DNA from: JBBIPA01 sp963820495
GTDB taxonomy: Bacteria > Chloroflexota > Dehalococcoidia > GIF9 > UBA5629
NCBI GenBank assembly: GCA_963820495.1
Contig: CAWGAF010000002.1
Span: 868,001-932,000, forward strand
Direction of reading: 5' to 3'
Length of the DNA: 64,000 nucleotides
Both the position numbers and the translations under genes were made by a program. This document shows positions 33,880 through 42,531 of this stretch, in pieces. The notes below the pieces were generated by a model. It made no database searches and was not told the DNA's origin. It saw only the letters and a program-made list of their open reading frames with translations. Positions within the stretch are counted from its first letter, which is position 1. The number at the start of each line of letters is the position of its first letter.

Positions 33880-35326
33880 AATGCACCTCTATTAATTCAG
33901 GATTGAGTACACCAACAAAGGGCAGATTTCTGTATTCCCCATGGTAATCTAAACCATAACCAACTACAAATTCATCTGGAATTTCAAAGCCTATATAATC
34001 AAGAGGCACGTCTATGAGACGACGGACTCGTTTGTCAAGCAGTGTGCAAACGCGTAGGCTTGCGGGATTATGTGCTGAAAGATGGTTAAGTACATAATTT
34101 AAAGTCATTCCAGTGTCAACAACGTCCTCTATCATTAATACATTGAGACCGGATATACTGGTATCGATATCTTTGGTTATTTTCACAGCCTGTTCTGCGG
34201 TATTGCTGCCATAGTATGAAATTGCCATAAACTCCGTTGTAAGCGGAATGGAGATATGTTGCATCAGGTCAGACATAAAGCAAATAACACCTTTTAGAAC
34301 ACCGACCAGGACTAACTGTTTACCAGCATAGTCGTGAGAAATGCTTTTGGCTAGAGCTCTGACTCGTCGTTGTATCTGAGTGTGACTGAATAGAACCTTG
34401 TTTATCCCTTCTACTTTTGAAACACCCAGTGGCCCATAACCATATTTGGCCAATAGCTTCAAGTAATCACTCTTATTAAGAAGCTTGATGTTGATTTCAG
34501 GGTATAGTGCTTTTAATTGCCGTAACCTTCGATTTTTTTCGGTAATTAAACTCTGTTTAAGAGTAGTAAGCTCAATATAGAGGTTTAATTCTGGTAAATA
34601 AAAATCTGGGGTAAGCATCTCTGTTATTTTGTTGCCTTGCCAGGTTATAGGGAAGGAACGTGGTTCATAAAGCCATTCGATACGGTAAAAATCTAATAAC
34701 TTGGCAAATTCCTCTTCACTGGGGTGACTGAAGTTTGATGGTTTCATTGAGGAGAAGGGTAAATCAGGTGATTCAATTAGCGTTCCCCAGTTGCTTTTTG
34801 TTTCTTTCTTCTGGTCTGTATTCAATACTTGCATAAGTTCGGAGCGCTCTAAGATAAGGATAACTATATTAGCAACGTTTGATAGAAAATCTTTGTCTGC
34901 TGGTGAAAAGTGCCTGGTGTCCTCTGTATAAAGTCGGATTTCTCCGATGATTTCCCCTTTCTGAAATAAAGGTACACCTAGCACGGAGCTTATTTTTTCT
35001 ATTTTAGCAGCTTCTGGATACTGAGCTTGTTGGTCCTTTGAGATATCAGTTATGGATACTATTTTCCCTTCCATAATCTCAGGAAGGCTTTTATAGGCAT
35101 TGAGTGCTCCTTTGCGCAAATATAAATCGCTGAGGCCATAGGCAGCTACTATGGCTAGATGCTCTTTTCTGGGGCTAAGAAGCATGATAGCACATCCAGC
35201 AGCCTTCATAGCCTTTGCTGAACTTTTGGAAATGTTATTGAGAGCTTTTTTCAGCGGGATAGCTGAATTAGCAGTCTTAGTTATTTGCTTGAAGGCTTGC
35301 GAATAGTTATTATCTCTGTTCTCCAT
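33878..35326 (-). CDS. GAF / nuclease-like / hypoxanthine-type phosphoribosyltransferase fusion
   Basis: Three domains can be read in 482 residues. First comes a GAF-like module (CAIMLLSPRKEHLAIVAAYGL, VLGVPLFQKGEIIGEIRLYTED, then ADKDFLSNVANIVILILE). Then follows a segment of about 90 residues resembling a restriction-endonuclease-like fold (MLTPDFYLPELNLYIELTTLK, an R-rich helix, INIKLLNKSDY). Last is a full HPRT/Hpt domain with VGVLKGVICFMSDL, the PRPP loop IEDVVDTGMTLNYVL, and FVVGYGLDYHGEYRNLPFVGVL. The PRTase part looks catalytically complete, for salvage of hypoxanthine or guanine. ATG 35326 with GGTGGGGGA upstream is preferred over GTG 35380, which overlaps nrdJ. It follows nrdR-nrdJ, so it is probably co-transcribed. 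Confidence 0.75.
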   Translation of the reverse strand: MENRDNNYSQAFKQITKTANSAIPLKKALNNISKSSAKAMKAAGCAIMLLSPRKEHLAIVAAYGLSDLYLRKGALNAYKSLPEIMEGKIVSITDISKDQQAQYPEAAKIEKISSVLGVPLFQKGEIIGEIRLYTEDTRHFSPADKDFLSNVANIVILILERSELMQVLNTDQKKETKSNWGTLIESPDLPFSSMKPSNFSHPSEEEFAKLLDFYRIEWLYEPRSFPITWQGNKITEMLTPDFYLPELNLYIELTTLKQSLITEKNRRLRQLKALYPEINIKLLNKSDYLKLLAKYGYGPLGVSKVEGINKVLFSHTQIQRRVRALAKSISHDYAGKQLVLVGVLKGVICFMSDLMQHISIPLTTEFMAISYYGSNTAEQAVKITKDIDTSISGLNVLMIEDVVDTGMTLNYVLNHLSAHNPASLRVCTLLDKRVRRLIDVPLDYIGFEIPDEFVVGYGLDYHGEYRNLPFVGVLNPELIEVH

Positions 35327-35357
35327 TCCCCCACCACGCAGATTAGGACATTTGCTA

Positions 35358-37925
35358 TTAGCCGCACTTAGTGTAACCACAACTCGGGCAAATATGGCAA
35401 CCCTCTTGGTAAACTAATATGCTACCACATTCTGGACACTGTCCTGTCCAGTTTTTATATATATCAGTAGGCACTTCAACATTTTTAGGTGCACTTGTAT
35501 CTTGGCCATTTGTATATTTTTCAAGTACATTTACAATAGCATCAGCACAGGACAGAACAAGTCGCCCTTGTTCCCAGGCAACAGAAGGGCAGCGAATTGC
35601 ACGTAACTGTTTAGTGATAGATGCGGTGCCGATACCTGACCTGAGGGCCAAGGATATAAGTCGACTAGTAGCCTCAAGTTGTGCTGAGGCACAACCGCCA
35701 GCTTTTCCTAAGCTGGAGAAAACTTCGCAAATACCATGATCATCAAAGTTAACAGTCACATAAATATAGCCACAGCCCGTGTTTACCCTCTCCGTAATGC
35801 CTTTGGTAACTTTGGGGCGTTGTCTTGGGGTAAGTTTGTCTTCTGGAACCTCATCTTTTCGCATAAGATTTAAGACTTGGCTTTCACGGCTTCGGTCACG
35901 ATAAATGGTTAACCCTTTCAATCCTGATTTGTAAGCAAGCATGTATATTCTGCCGATATCTTCACGTGTAGCTTCGTAGGGGAGATTAACTGTCTTGGAA
36001 ACGGCGCTATCGGTATATTTTTGGAAGGCTGTTTGCATCTTCACATGCCATTCTGGCGCTATGTCATGAGAAGTAACAAAAACTTCTTTTACCCAGTTCG
36101 GAATATTGTTATCAATATCGTGTAATTTTTTTCCTTCTGACAGCTGTTCTATGAGTTCTGGCGAATAGAAGTCTTCTTGTTTAGCTACTTTTTCAAAATG
36201 AGGATTCAGTTCTATAAGTTCAGCACCATCTAATATATGTCGTGTATAACTCAGAGCAAAAAGTGGTTCGATGCCGCTGGAGCAACCTGCTATTATACTT
36301 AATGTACCCGTGGGTGCAATAGTAGTTCGAGAAGCATTTCTCGGTTTTAAACCATTGTTTTTATCATAGATGCTATCTCCAAAAGCGGGGAACAGTCCCC
36401 TTTCCTCGCCCAATTTCACGGATTCATTATTAGCTTCTTCGGAGATAAAGCGCATGATGTTCTCTGCTGTTTCTATAGCTTTGTCTGAGTCGTAAGGGAT
36501 ACCCAGCATAATCAGCAGGTCGGCAAACCCCATGATACCGAGTCCAATTTTCCTAGTGGCCTTGGTCCTCTCGGCTATTTGTGCTAGAGGGTATTGGTTG
36601 ACATCTATTACGTTGTCGAGAAACCTTACGCACAGTTTAACGGTCTCGGCTAATTTTTCATAATCGACTTGGATTTGACCATTTTCAGTTTTGACCATTT
36701 TGGATAGGTTAACAGAACCCAGATTGCAAGATTCAAATGGAAGCAAAGGTTGTTCTCCACACGGATTAGTGCTCTCTATTTTACCCAATTTAGGGGTAGG
36801 GTTATATTTGTTTATATTGTCAATGAATATAATGCCCGGATCACCTGTTCGCCAAGCCATATCAACTATCTTGTCAAAAACTTCTCTAGCATTCAGCTTC
36901 CCAGTAACTTCTTTTGTATGCGGATTTACTAGGTTGTAGTTTAAGTTTTTCTCAACAGCATTCATAAATTCTGTGGTTATGGCTACTGATAGGTTAAAGT
37001 TAGTTAGTGCTTTTGGGTCTTCTTTGGCTGTAATAAATTCCAATATATCAGGATGGTCGATATTCATGATTGCCATATTAGCACCCCTGCGCATCCCTCC
37101 TTGTTTAATTACATCAGTAGCGGTATCAAAAGCTCGCATAAATGACACAGGACCACTGGCAACTCCACCTGTGGAACCAACTCGGTCTTTTTTAGGGCGA
37201 ATACGTGAGAAAGAGAAACCAGTACCACCACCACTTTTATGTATGAGAGCTGTATACTTCACAGCATCAAAAATGGATTCCATGGAATCCTCAATTGGAA
37301 TAACAAAACAGGCTGATAATTGGCCTAGCTCTCGGCCAGCATTCATCAGGGTAGGGGAATTAGGTAAAAATTCCAGTGAAGTCATAAGGTGGGAAAATTT
37401 ATCTTCCCAATAGTCAATATCTGCCTTAGAATTATATATTAGTTCCGCTGAGGCAATATGTTTAGCCACACGACGGAACATATCTTCGGCTATTTCAATA
37501 GCCTGTCCTTTGTTGTCTTTCTTCAGATATCTCTTTTCTAAAACCACAATAGCATTTTCACTGAGCTGGATCTTCGGCGTAATCTTCTGTTTAACTTTAG
37601 GAGCAGGCTTTTCGCTTGCTTCAGCCTTCTTCTCTATGGTGACGTGGGATTTAAATATAGTTTGTTCCATTTTCGCCTTCTCGTTTATAATCTCTTTTAC
37701 CACAGCTAGGATCTGGTTATCAGATAATGGCTGTTTGGCTGACGATTTAATAAAACGTTCCATTCCTGGCAGAATACCTTCTAATCTGCGAATTGCTTCG
37801 TTAGTAATTTCCTCTAATTTTTTCCTTTCGCTTATACCTAATGGTTCTGTATAGCTAGAAACAATTTGAGCTATGCGAGTCTGATCAGAAGATTTGCTAG
37901 CATTTCTAGAATTGCTTATAGCCAT
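35358..37925 (-). CDS. nrdJ: Adenosylcobalamin-dependent (class II) ribonucleoside-diphosphate reductase
   Basis: The 855-residue protein has the NrdJ hallmarks: FLPNSPTLMNAG, GQLSACFVIPI (first redox cysteine), KSGGGTGFSFSRIRP, the STGGVASGPVSFM loop, NPCGEQPLLPFESCNLGSVNLS (radical cysteine near residue 388), and APTGTLSIIAGCSSGIEPLF. The C-terminus has CPECG ... CHICPSCGYTKCG, a zinc ribbon with terminal redox cysteines that regenerate the active site. The first 130 residues are a less conserved extension. It makes deoxynucleotides with B12 and is oxygen-independent. The gene starts immediately after the nrdR stop and should be controlled by NrdR through the promoter at 38489. Confidence 0.93.
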   Translation of the reverse strand: MAISNSRNASKSSDQTRIAQIVSSYTEPLGISERKKLEEITNEAIRRLEGILPGMERFIKSSAKQPLSDNQILAVVKEIINEKAKMEQTIFKSHVTIEKKAEASEKPAPKVKQKITPKIQLSENAIVVLEKRYLKKDNKGQAIEIAEDMFRRVAKHIASAELIYNSKADIDYWEDKFSHLMTSLEFLPNSPTLMNAGRELGQLSACFVIPIEDSMESIFDAVKYTALIHKSGGGTGFSFSRIRPKKDRVGSTGGVASGPVSFMRAFDTATDVIKQGGMRRGANMAIMNIDHPDILEFITAKEDPKALTNFNLSVAITTEFMNAVEKNLNYNLVNPHTKEVTGKLNAREVFDKIVDMAWRTGDPGIIFIDNINKYNPTPKLGKIESTNPCGEQPLLPFESCNLGSVNLSKMVKTENGQIQVDYEKLAETVKLCVRFLDNVIDVNQYPLAQIAERTKATRKIGLGIMGFADLLIMLGIPYDSDKAIETAENIMRFISEEANNESVKLGEERGLFPAFGDSIYDKNNGLKPRNASRTTIAPTGTLSIIAGCSSGIEPLFALSYTRHILDGAELIELNPHFEKVAKQEDFYSPELIEQLSEGKKLHDIDNNIPNWVKEVFVTSHDIAPEWHVKMQTAFQKYTDSAVSKTVNLPYEATREDIGRIYMLAYKSGLKGLTIYRDRSRESQVLNLMRKDEVPEDKLTPRQRPKVTKGITERVNTGCGYIYVTVNFDDHGICEVFSSLGKAGGCASAQLEATSRLISLALRSGIGTASITKQLRAIRCPSVAWEQGRLVLSCADAIVNVLEKYTNGQDTSAPKNVEVPTDIYKNWTGQCPECGSILVYQEGCHICPSCGYTKCG

Positions 37926-38459
37926 TTACTTATGCCTTTGCCGTTGTTTTCTTATACTGCTTAGTTGGTCTGGTGATAGCAAAAATAATTGACCTGCTAG
38001 TGGCTCTAAATTCTTCTCATCAAACAGTTCATCTACTGCCTGCTTCAAAGTGGCTATATCGGTAAAATCGCGGTATATACTTGCAAAGCGAATGTACGCT
38101 ATGTGGTCCAATTCCTCCAATTTGTCCATAACCCTATCACCAATAATAGAGCTTGGTACTTCAACTTTACCTAGTTTATAAAGATCAGCTTCGATGTTAT
38201 CAACAAGCTTATCAATGGTCCCAGTAGGCATAGGACGCTTTTCACAGGCTTTGCGGATGCCAGACATTAATTTTTCTCGGTTGAATTCCTCGCGCCTGCC
38301 GTCTTTTTTGATTACGAAGATGCTTTTAGGTTGAACACGCTCATAAGTAGTAAAACGTGCTCCACATTCCAAGCATTGGCGTCGACGCCTGATGCCTTCA
38401 CCAATACTTCGAGAATCAATAACCTTTGAATCAATACCACTACAGCGAAGACACTTCAT
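37926..38459 (-). CDS. nrdR: Transcriptional repressor NrdR
   Basis: From ATG 38459 the protein has 177 residues: an N-terminal zinc ribbon (MKCLRC ... RQCLECGARFTTYERVQ), then an ATP-cone (FVIKKDGRREEFNREKLMSGIRKACEKRP). It ends with the VDNIEADLYKLGKVEVPSSIIGDRVMDKL and IRFASIYRDFTD segments. NrdR senses ATP/dATP and represses ribonucleotide reductase genes at NrdR boxes. A longer frame to 38498 would run into the promoter, so the internal ATG, preceded by GGTGGTGTG, is chosen. It abuts nrdJ (TAA then ATG). An IS has inserted upstream of its -35 box. Confidence 0.93.
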   Translation of the reverse strand: MKCLRCSGIDSKVIDSRSIGEGIRRRRQCLECGARFTTYERVQPKSIFVIKKDGRREEFNREKLMSGIRKACEKRPMPTGTIDKLVDNIEADLYKLGKVEVPSSIIGDRVMDKLEELDHIAYIRFASIYRDFTDIATLKQAVDELFDEKNLEPLAGQLFLLSPDQLSSIRKQRQRHK

Positions 38460-38488
38460 CACACCACCAGAGCATGTGGTTGAAGCAA

Positions 38489-38517
38489 ATTTTAACACAA
38501 TATATAGATAGTGTCAA
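38489..38517 (-). promoter_or_regulatory. nrdR-nrdJ promoter with overlapping NrdR box
   Basis: On the minus strand TTGACA (38512-38517), a 17-bp spacer and TAAAAT (38489-38494) form a near-consensus sigma70 promoter. The spacer holds ACACAATATATAGATA (38495-38510, plus-strand reading), which matches 13 of 16 positions of the known NrdR box ACACWATATATWGTGT. This is an autoregulatory site by position. Only one clear box was found; NrdR usually uses a pair. The IS target duplication (38518-38522) starts right beside the -35. Confidence 0.8.
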
Positions 38518-38522
38518 GGGGT

Positions 38523-39465
38523 CGCAATGTTTCCGTAGAAATCCGACAGTCCATGTAAAATCATGGACATGCAAAACAGGACATTAATAACACTTTGCTG
38601 GGAGTTATATGAACAAGGAATTCCTAAGGTACACATTGCTAAAAGGCTGGATAAAAATCGCGAGACCATACATATCTGGATACAGAACATCAAAGAACAT
38701 GGACTTCTCTCATTCCTGGATAACTACGAGCAATCCAAGAAAGGTGAGAGGAAAAGAAGGCAAGTAGACCCGCTAGTAAAGAGATTAGTCTGGGAAATCA
38801 GGGAGCGCGAATACTATTGTTGTGGTCAGAAGATTCAATATTATTTAGAGCTTGAACGTGGTATCCACCTCTCGGTTCCTAAGATATATGAGATACTAGC
38901 GGAGAAATATTTAATTCGGTCCAAATGGAAGAAAAATAAAGTGAGAGGATTGATACCAAAAGCATCAATGCCCAGAGAAGTAATTCAGATGGATACAATT
39001 GATTTCGGGGACATTTATGCATTCACTGCGATAGACATTTTTACCAGAGAGGCAGATATTCTATTAGCTCCGGAGCTCACTGCCAGGTACGGTTCCAGAT
39101 TTCTAGTTAAGAGTATGAAGAGGAGATTTGGGCAGCATGTGCATCTTATTCAGACTGATGGCGGTCCAGAGTTTAAGGCAGACTTCCTCATGCATGTACA
39201 TTCTTTCTGTGATCGTCACAGGGTAGCTAGGCCATATCGTAAAAATGAACAATCTTATATTGAGAGTTTCAACAGAACGGTAAGAAAAGAGTGCCTGGGC
39301 TGGTCAAAATATCGTGCTAAACAATTGCCTGAGTGCATAGAAATGGTAGAATCTTTCCTGAAGCGCTATCATTATCATCGTCCACATATGAGCTTAGGGA
39401 TGAAGCCACCATTACAAAGATTAAAGAAGGAGGTAGACTGTCGGATATTTACGGAGAATTAAGCG
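38523..39465 (+). mobile_element. Insertion sequence copy 1 (IS481-like), 943 bp
   Basis: The element runs from CGCAATGTTTCC to GAGAATTAAGCG with imperfect inverted ends of about 29/30 bp sharing TATCCGACAGTC / AATCCGACAGTC cores. It is flanked by the direct repeat GGGGT at 38518-38522 and 39466-39470, a 5-bp target duplication. A 7-bp hairpin (GTCCATG, loop TAAAAT, CATGGAC; 38549-38568) covers the transposase start codon. The second copy at 47925-48867 has the same length and ends, so recent activity is likely. Confidence 0.9.
38563..39462 (+). CDS. DDE transposase of IS copy 1
   Basis: The 299-residue protein has an N-terminal helix-turn-helix (GIPKVHIAKRLDKNRETIHIWI) and a central rve-type integrase core. 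The DDE triad lies in QMDTIDFGD, LIQTDGGPEF and NEQSYIESFNRTVRKECLG, and the protein ends with YHYHRPHMSLGMKPP. A single ORF of this size and a 5-bp target duplication point to the IS481/IS3 superfamily. The stop TAA lies within the right inverted repeat. The protein is identical to that of the other copy at 47928-48827. The start codon is buried in a hairpin, which would damp translation from read-through mRNA. Confidence 0.9.
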   Translation: MDMQNRTLITLCWELYEQGIPKVHIAKRLDKNRETIHIWIQNIKEHGLLSFLDNYEQSKKGERKRRQVDPLVKRLVWEIREREYYCCGQKIQYYLELERGIHLSVPKIYEILAEKYLIRSKWKKNKVRGLIPKASMPREVIQMDTIDFGDIYAFTAIDIFTREADILLAPELTARYGSRFLVKSMKRRFGQHVHLIQTDGGPEFKADFLMHVHSFCDRHRVARPYRKNEQSYIESFNRTVRKECLGWSKYRAKQLPECIEMVESFLKRYHYHRPHMSLGMKPPLQRLKKEVDCRIFTEN

Positions 39466-39470
39466 GGGGT

Positions 39471-39845
39471 TGTACTAGTTAATTAAGGACGATTTGGAAG
39501 TTAAGTAATAAATGGTAGCCTTACAGGAATTGAGCGCGGAGGTAATTATAACTTCGATATCTGAAGCAGGACCTTCACAACTATAACCAGTTTAGCATTA
39601 AACTAGCTTATTTTTAGAAACCCTGCCTGCTTGCAAATTGGTACTTTTGGTTATGCTTAAAGCTACCAATCGGGTATTTACTGCAACTATAAGACAGAGT
39701 AAAGTGGCAGCATGGCTTAAAATTATGAGCCAAGTATTATGGTCAGGAGCATGTCATAAATTCACTAGAACTAGAAGGTTAAATATACTGAGTTAGAAGC
39801 TGGATGCTTTATTTATTTTAAAACAGGAAAGCTACAGAAAAAAAG
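39471..39845. other. 375-bp intergenic region, no gene recognised
   Basis: This lies between the IS target duplication and the glycogen phosphorylase gene. It is AT-rich, has no convincing reading frame on either strand, and shows no clear hairpin-plus-T terminator. Before the IS arrived it would have been the upstream region shared by the divergent nrdR and glgP genes, so it probably contains the glgP promoter, which I could not pin down. Confidence 0.5.
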
Positions 39846-42140
39846 ATGAATAATTTGTCGGTATCGATACTTCCAAAGCGTATCGGAAGGCTTAATGAAC
39901 TTGCCTACAATTTATGGTGGAGTTGGCATGAAGAAGCACGGGATATGTTCAAGGCATTAGATCGGTTTCTATGGAAATCGACAGGCCATAACCCGGTCAA
40001 GCTGCTGCAGCAGATCGAACCTTGCAGGTTAGTAGCAGCTTCAGAAAACCCCGACTTCCTCAGAAAATATGATTCGGTTATACACTGTTTCGACTCTGAT
40101 ATAGCTGGGGCTAACACCTGGTTCAATAAAGAGCATCAACACCTTATACAGCACTTAATTGCATATTTTTCACCAGAATTCGCTATCCATAATTCACTGC
40201 CTCTTTACGCAGGTGGTTTAGGTATCCTAGCGGGTGACTATTGCAAAGAGGCTAGTGATCTGGGAATACCACTTGTAGGTATAGGTTTTATGTATCCTCA
40301 AGGATATTTTCATCAACGTATTTCGTCTGATGGTTGGCAAGAAGAAATACACCAGCAATTGAACTTCAATGAGGCTCCTGTTACTCAAGTTATCACCTCC
40401 GATGGGAAAATATTGGGTGTCGAGGTTCCTCTTGACACGAGAGCAGTTCATGTTGCTGTCTGGCAAGTGAATGTCGGCCGTGTGAGGCTTTATCTATTGG
40501 ATACTGATCTCCAGCATAATTCACCGTTGGACCGTCAACTTTCCGCTTGTCTGTATGCAGGTGATCGCGAAATACGACTGCAACAGGAGATTGTTTTAGG
40601 CATTGGTGGTGTGCGTGTTCTGCGAGAACTTGGGATTAGCCCAACTGTCTGGCATGCCAATGAAGGTCATGTATCATTTATGATGTTAGAACGTATCCGA
40701 GAGTTGATTGAAAAAGGCATGGATTTTGATGAAGCAGTAAATAAGGTACGAGCTACGACTGCTTTTACCACTCACACACCGGTCCCAGCTGGGAATGACA
40801 CGTTTTCTATTGATTTGATGCAAAAGTATTTCCATTGTTACTGGGAATCTTCAAGACTATGTCGAGATGCATTTTTAGAATTAGGCATTCAGGGTGATAA
40901 TACGGTTTTCAATATGACTGTGTTCAGTTTAAGGATGGCCAACTATCGCAATGGTGTGAGCAAGCTACACGGTGGTGTATGCCGACAGCTATGGCATTCT
41001 TTATGGCCTGACATCAAAGAAGAAAAAGTGCCTATTAGCTCGGTTACCAATGGTATTCATGTCCCTACTTGGATAGCACCAAAGATGTCACAAATATTCG
41101 GTAAGTATCTTGGAAGCAACTGGCTAGAGAATCACGATGATCCAGCGTTATGGGAACGTGTGCTGGATATTCCAGATGTAGAGATATGGGCTGCACGCAA
41201 ATGGTTGAAGAATAAACTCATCAGTTGCATGCAGGATAGAGCGCGAAAACGCTGGTGTGAAGACCATGCCAAATCAGTGCAGGCATTAGCTATGGGAGGA
41301 TTGTTTGATTCAGAGGTGCTGACCATTGGCTTCTGCCGTCGCTTCACTGAATATAAACGAGCTGGGCTTATTTTATACGATATCGACCGCCTGAAACGCT
41401 TACTTCACAGAGATTTGCGACCGATTCAGATAATATTTGCAGGCAAAGCACATCCTAATGACGTAGAGGGAAAACATCTAATACGCGAAGTATATAATAT
41501 GGCAACTGATCCTCAATTCGGTTGCCGCATGGCTTTTGTCGAGGAATATGATTTGCATTTGGCACGCTATCTTACTCAGGGCGTGGATGTTTGGCTTAAC
41601 ACTCCTCGATCACTTCAAGAAGCTAGTGGTACTAGCGGAATGAAGGCAGCTCTCAACGGGGTACCACATCTTAGTATACCTGATGGGTGGTGGTATGAAG
41701 GTTATAATGGTGCCAACGGATGGGCAATTCAAAATGATGGCCAATCCGCCATTTCACCAAGCGATGATAAAGCAGCTGCTGACAGGCTCTATAGTTTATT
41801 AGAAGAGAAGATCATCCCCATTTATTACGAGCGCGACATAAACGGTATACCTCATAAGTGGATACAAACAATAAAAGAAACTATGCGCTCAAATGCACCT
41901 CTATTTAGCGCACGGCGCATGTTAAAAGAATATGTGGAGCAAATGTATTTGTCCGCAATCTATGGAGACCAGCCTGTTAAACCAGGAACAAATCACTTAA
42001 AATCTGCCGTAGATAAAAATGAAACTTGTAATCAAGGTAATCAAGCCCTGGCACTACCCACCCATTCCTCCGGTTCTACTTCCACCAGGCACAAGGGTAG
42101 AAGAGGTAAAAATTGCTCGAATCTCGTGAGTATGCGATAA
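39846..42140 (+). CDS. glgP: Alpha-glucan (glycogen) phosphorylase
   Basis: The 764-residue GT35 enzyme begins with the short N-terminal region typical of DUF3417-type phosphorylases (LPKRIGRLNELAYNLWWSW). It has PLYAGGLGILAGDYCKEASDLG, TVWHANEGHVSFMMLER, FTTHTPVPAGNDTF, FCRRFTEYKRAGLI and the PLP-lysine motif ASGTSGMKAALNGVPHLSI (about K598-600). It releases glucose-1-phosphate from glycogen. The last 60 residues are low-complexity (Ser/Thr/Asn, then KGRRGK) and differ from the family, so they are probably a disordered tail. Phosphofructokinase lies downstream, so the operon serves carbohydrate mobilisation. Confidence 0.92.
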   Translation: MNNLSVSILPKRIGRLNELAYNLWWSWHEEARDMFKALDRFLWKSTGHNPVKLLQQIEPCRLVAASENPDFLRKYDSVIHCFDSDIAGANTWFNKEHQHLIQHLIAYFSPEFAIHNSLPLYAGGLGILAGDYCKEASDLGIPLVGIGFMYPQGYFHQRISSDGWQEEIHQQLNFNEAPVTQVITSDGKILGVEVPLDTRAVHVAVWQVNVGRVRLYLLDTDLQHNSPLDRQLSACLYAGDREIRLQQEIVLGIGGVRVLRELGISPTVWHANEGHVSFMMLERIRELIEKGMDFDEAVNKVRATTAFTTHTPVPAGNDTFSIDLMQKYFHCYWESSRLCRDAFLELGIQGDNTVFNMTVFSLRMANYRNGVSKLHGGVCRQLWHSLWPDIKEEKVPISSVTNGIHVPTWIAPKMSQIFGKYLGSNWLENHDDPALWERVLDIPDVEIWAARKWLKNKLISCMQDRARKRWCEDHAKSVQALAMGGLFDSEVLTIGFCRRFTEYKRAGLILYDIDRLKRLLHRDLRPIQIIFAGKAHPNDVEGKHLIREVYNMATDPQFGCRMAFVEEYDLHLARYLTQGVDVWLNTPRSLQEASGTSGMKAALNGVPHLSIPDGWWYEGYNGANGWAIQNDGQSAISPSDDKAAADRLYSLLEEKIIPIYYERDINGIPHKWIQTIKETMRSNAPLFSARRMLKEYVEQMYLSAIYGDQPVKPGTNHLKSAVDKNETCNQGNQALALPTHSSGSTSTRHKGRRGKNCSNLVSMR

Positions 42141-42182
42141 AATTAGTAAATCGAAACCATTAGGGAATAACGAGGTATTCTA

Positions 42183-42473
42183 ATGGAAAAGAGGATATAT
42201 TTTAACTGTAAAATTAATCTTGAAGTGCCTCAACGAGAGTTAAGAGCAAGCTTCATACGCTACCTTTTTCATGAACATAGGGTTGTCTATCCAGAAGAAG
42301 ATAAAGGCAGGTTATTCAATATAACAACAGAGATACAATTTTATAATAACAATGGGGAAAATGATATAGTTTGTCAGGTATATTTTGACAAGCTCGAAGA
42401 CCTAGATGATTTTATTTTAGCTTTATCGAACATGAAAAATGATTGGGAAGCCAGATATAAACTGATTAAGTAA
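42183..42473 (+). CDS. Conserved-looking small protein, function unknown
   Basis: This 96-residue acidic/basic mixed protein lies between glgP and pfkA in the same orientation. I recognise no family. It has alternating strand-like and helical stretches (RIYFNCKINLEVP, ELRASFIRYLFHE, TTEIQFYNN, IVCQVYFDKLEDLDDFILALSNMKNDW), which could be a small alpha/beta fold such as a regulatory domain. There is no signal peptide or membrane segment. Position suggests a role in glycogen or sugar-phosphate control, but that is only context. Confidence 0.6.
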   Translation: MEKRIYFNCKINLEVPQRELRASFIRYLFHEHRVVYPEEDKGRLFNITTEIQFYNNNGENDIVCQVYFDKLEDLDDFILALSNMKNDWEARYKLIK

Positions 42474-42531
42474 AGAGAATCGTACTTAAAATTGAGATAA
42501 GTATTTACCGAATAATTAATTTGAGGTTGAT

